Below, one piece after another: positions 21,034-22,571 of a stretch of 22,571 bases of DNA. Source of the stretch: Pseudomonadota bacterium (GTDB taxonomy: Bacteria; Desulfobacterota; Desulfovibrionia; Desulfovibrionales; Desulfomicrobiaceae); the NCBI GenBank assembly GCA_023393525.1, contig JAEWKZ010000002.1, positions 1-22,571 on the forward strand, read 5' to 3'. Every line of letters starts with the position of its first letter. Position 1 is the first letter of the stretch. The notes beneath the pieces are model-generated. The model did no database searches, was not told the origin of the DNA, and worked only from the letters and a program-made list of their open reading frames with translations. The position numbers were made by a program, and so were the translations under genes.

Positions 21034-21072
21034 AAAAAGGCCCGGCCCCGCGAGGTTTCGCCGGGCCGGGCC
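21034..21072 (-). terminator. Intrinsic terminator of clpB
   Basis: On the minus strand GGCCCGGCCC and GGGCCGGGCC (21063-21072 and 21039-21048) pair around a 14-base loop and are followed by TTTTT (21038-21034). It lies 22 bp after the clpB stop. Confidence 0.9.
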
Positions 21073-21093
21073 CTGTCGTTTCGTGCGCCGGGA

Positions 21094-22571
21094 TCAGACG
21101 TTGAAGACCAGGCTTCCGCCCTCCTCGTCCACCACCAGCTCCTGCCCGTCATGCAGGCGACCGGCGATGATCTCGCGGGCCAAGGGCGTCTCCAGATGGT
21201 GCTGCAGGTAGCGCAGCAGGGGCCGTGCTCCGTAAACCGGGTCATAGGCCTCGCGGGCGATGAATTCCTTGGCCCGGTCGCTAAGCTCAAGCGTGATCTT
21301 GCGCTCTTCAAGACGCTTTTGCAGGTTGCCCAGGAGCAGGTCGATGATGCGCGTGATCTGCTCGATGAGGAGCGGCTTGAAGAGCACGATCTCGTCCACC
21401 CGGTTCAGGAACTCGGGCCGGAAGTGTCCGCGCAGCACGCCCATGACCGCCTCGCGCACGCCCTCCCGCAGCTCGCCCGACTCGGTGATGCCTTCCAGGA
21501 GCATGGGCGAGCCGATGTTGGAGGTCATGATGATGATGGTGTTCTTGAAGTCCACGGTGCGGCCGTGGCTGTCCGTCAGGCGGCCGTCGTCGAGGATCTG
21601 CAGGAGCACGTTGAAGACGTCAGGGTGGGCCTTCTCGATCTCGTCGAAGAGCACCACGCTGTAGGGCTTGCGTCGCACGGCCTCGGTCAGCTGGCCGCCC
21701 TCGTCATAGCCGATGTAGCCGGGAGGGGCACCGATGAGGCGGGCCACGGTGTGCTTTTCCATGTACTCGCTCATGTCGAGGCGGACCATGTTCTCCTCGG
21801 TGTCGAAGAGGCATTTCGCCAGGGTCTTGCACAGCTCGGTCTTGCCTACGCCGGTGGGGCCGAGGAACATGAAGGAGCCAATGGGCCGCTGGGGGTTCTT
21901 GAGCCCCGCCCGGGCCCTGAGCACCGCGTCGGCCACGGCCTGCACGGCCTCGTCCTGGCCGATGACGCGCTCGTGCAGGATGTCGGCCAGCTTCAGGAGC
22001 TTTTCGCGCTCCCCCTCCACCAGCTTGGAAACCGGGATGCCCGTCCACTTGGAGATGATGGCCGCGATGTCGTCGGGGCCGACCTCCTCGCGCAGCAGAC
22101 GCGGCTCGCCGTCGCCGCCGCCCGAGAGGGCGGCCAGCTTCTTCTCCAGTTCCGTCAGGCGGCCGTATTTGAGCTCGGCGGCCTTGTTCAGGTCGTACTC
22201 GCGCTCAGCCTTGGCGATGGCCTCCTTGGTGGCCTCCAGTTCCTTCTTGAGCTGGCTGATCTCGTCGATGCCGCTCTTCTCGCGCTCCCACTGGGCGCGA
22301 AGACCGGTCTGGGTCTCCTTGAGTTCGGCCAGTTCCTTTTCAAGCCTCTCCAGGCGTTCGCGGGAAGCGGCGTCGCTCTCGCGCCGCAGGGCCTCGCGCT
22401 CGATCTCCAGCTGCATGGTCTTGCGGTTGATCTCGTCGAGTTCGGTGGGCAGGGAGTCGATCTCCGTGCGGATCATGGCCGCGGCCTCGTCGATGAGGTC
22501 GATGGCCTTGTCGGGCAGCTGGCGGTCCGAGATGTAGCGGCTGGACAGGGTCACGGCCGTGACCAGGGCCG
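21094..22571 (-). CDS. clpB: ATP-dependent disaggregase ClpB, C-terminal part (5' end beyond window)
   Basis: Hsp100 AAA+ disaggregase working with DnaK to resolubilise aggregated proteins. The frame is open to the window edge; about 490 residues of an expected 860 are present. The visible part starts at the end of the first ATPase domain (LSSRYISDRQLPDKAIDLID). It continues through the long charged coiled-coil middle domain that separates ClpB from ClpA/ClpC (about residues 30-150 of the visible part). It then covers the second ATPase domain: IISKWTGIPVSKL, Walker A GPTGVGKTELCKTL, Walker B SVVLFDEIEKAHPDVF, sensor region IIIMTSNIGS, and the C-terminal GARPLLRYLQHHLETPLARE. No frameshift is seen. 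Heat-shock promoter elements would lie outside. Confidence 0.97.
   Translation of the reverse strand, partial: ALVTAVTLSSRYISDRQLPDKAIDLIDEAAAMIRTEIDSLPTELDEINRKTMQLEIEREALRRESDAASRERLERLEKELAELKETQTGLRAQWEREKSGIDEISQLKKELEATKEAIAKAEREYDLNKAAELKYGRLTELEKKLAALSGGGDGEPRLLREEVGPDDIAAIISKWTGIPVSKLVEGEREKLLKLADILHERVIGQDEAVQAVADAVLRARAGLKNPQRPIGSFMFLGPTGVGKTELCKTLAKCLFDTEENMVRLDMSEYMEKHTVARLIGAPPGYIGYDEGGQLTEAVRRKPYSVVLFDEIEKAHPDVFNVLLQILDDGRLTDSHGRTVDFKNTIIIMTSNIGSPMLLEGITESGELREGVREAVMGVLRGHFRPEFLNRVDEIVLFKPLLIEQITRIIDLLLGNLQKRLEERKITLELSDRAKEFIAREAYDPVYGARPLLRYLQHHLETPLAREIIAGRLHDGQELVVDEEGGSLVFNV

Noticed and set aside
1..22571. CRISPR arrays, rRNA operons, riboswitches or prophage genes
   Set aside because: No regularly spaced direct repeats, rRNA signatures, recognisable riboswitch cores or phage structural genes were seen on reading both strands.

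Overview
The window looks like the chromosome of a high-GC, anaerobic, sulfate-reducer-type bacterium, most likely a Desulfovibrionales member (Desulfovibrio or Desulfomicrobium relative). The evidence is a bacterioferritin with the residue pattern of the Desulfovibrio coproporphyrin-type protein, a flavoprotein with the compact cysteine motif of iron-sulfur flavoproteins, a DUF1786 protein, and class-typical GatB, Tex and ClpB. The assignment rests on protein character and composition, not on a search.

Layout. Positions 1-1180 hold one end of an ISL3-family insertion sequence, with a minus-strand transposase running off the left edge. Positions 1181-1781 are non-coding and contain two inverted-repeat elements. 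Then come trxC (thioredoxin 2), a convergent vapBC-type toxin-antitoxin pair with a clear promoter, and a stable-RNA unit (tRNA-Ser GGA, small SRP RNA, strong terminator).

The most unusual part is 3496-6594. A translationally coupled three-gene operon encodes an exported Tim44-like membrane protein, a tiny zinc-ribbon protein interrupted by an in-frame UGA, and an exported membrane-anchored beta-carbonic-anhydrase-like protein that has lost every zinc ligand. After a terminator and a fresh sigma70-like promoter comes a second exported beta-carbonic anhydrase with the same architecture (signal peptide, CA domain, Ala/Glu-rich linker, C-terminal membrane anchor) and all catalytic residues intact. 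The two look like a diverged tandem duplication giving one active and one dead surface-anchored paralog. A 123-bp palindromic repeat follows.

Positions 6892-9332 hold an orphan family-3 solute-binding protein, a double-TM2-domain membrane protein (minus strand) and an M20 PepT-like aminopeptidase. Positions 14426 down to 9417 (minus) form a tight four-gene operon: an uncharacterised DUF89/ARMT1-like protein, lipoprotein lytic transglycosylase MltA, a DUF4254 protein and GatB. Next are bacterioferritin (minus, own terminator), an EamA/DMT exporter (plus), Tex (minus), an iron-sulfur flavoprotein plus a Nim/PNPOx-type flavoprotein (plus), a DUF1786 protein (minus) and the C-terminal two thirds of ClpB (minus), which runs off the right edge.

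The right half is mostly housekeeping. The novelty candidates are the carbonic anhydrase locus, the interrupted zinc-ribbon gene, the altered ARMT1-like protein and the inverted-repeat elements.
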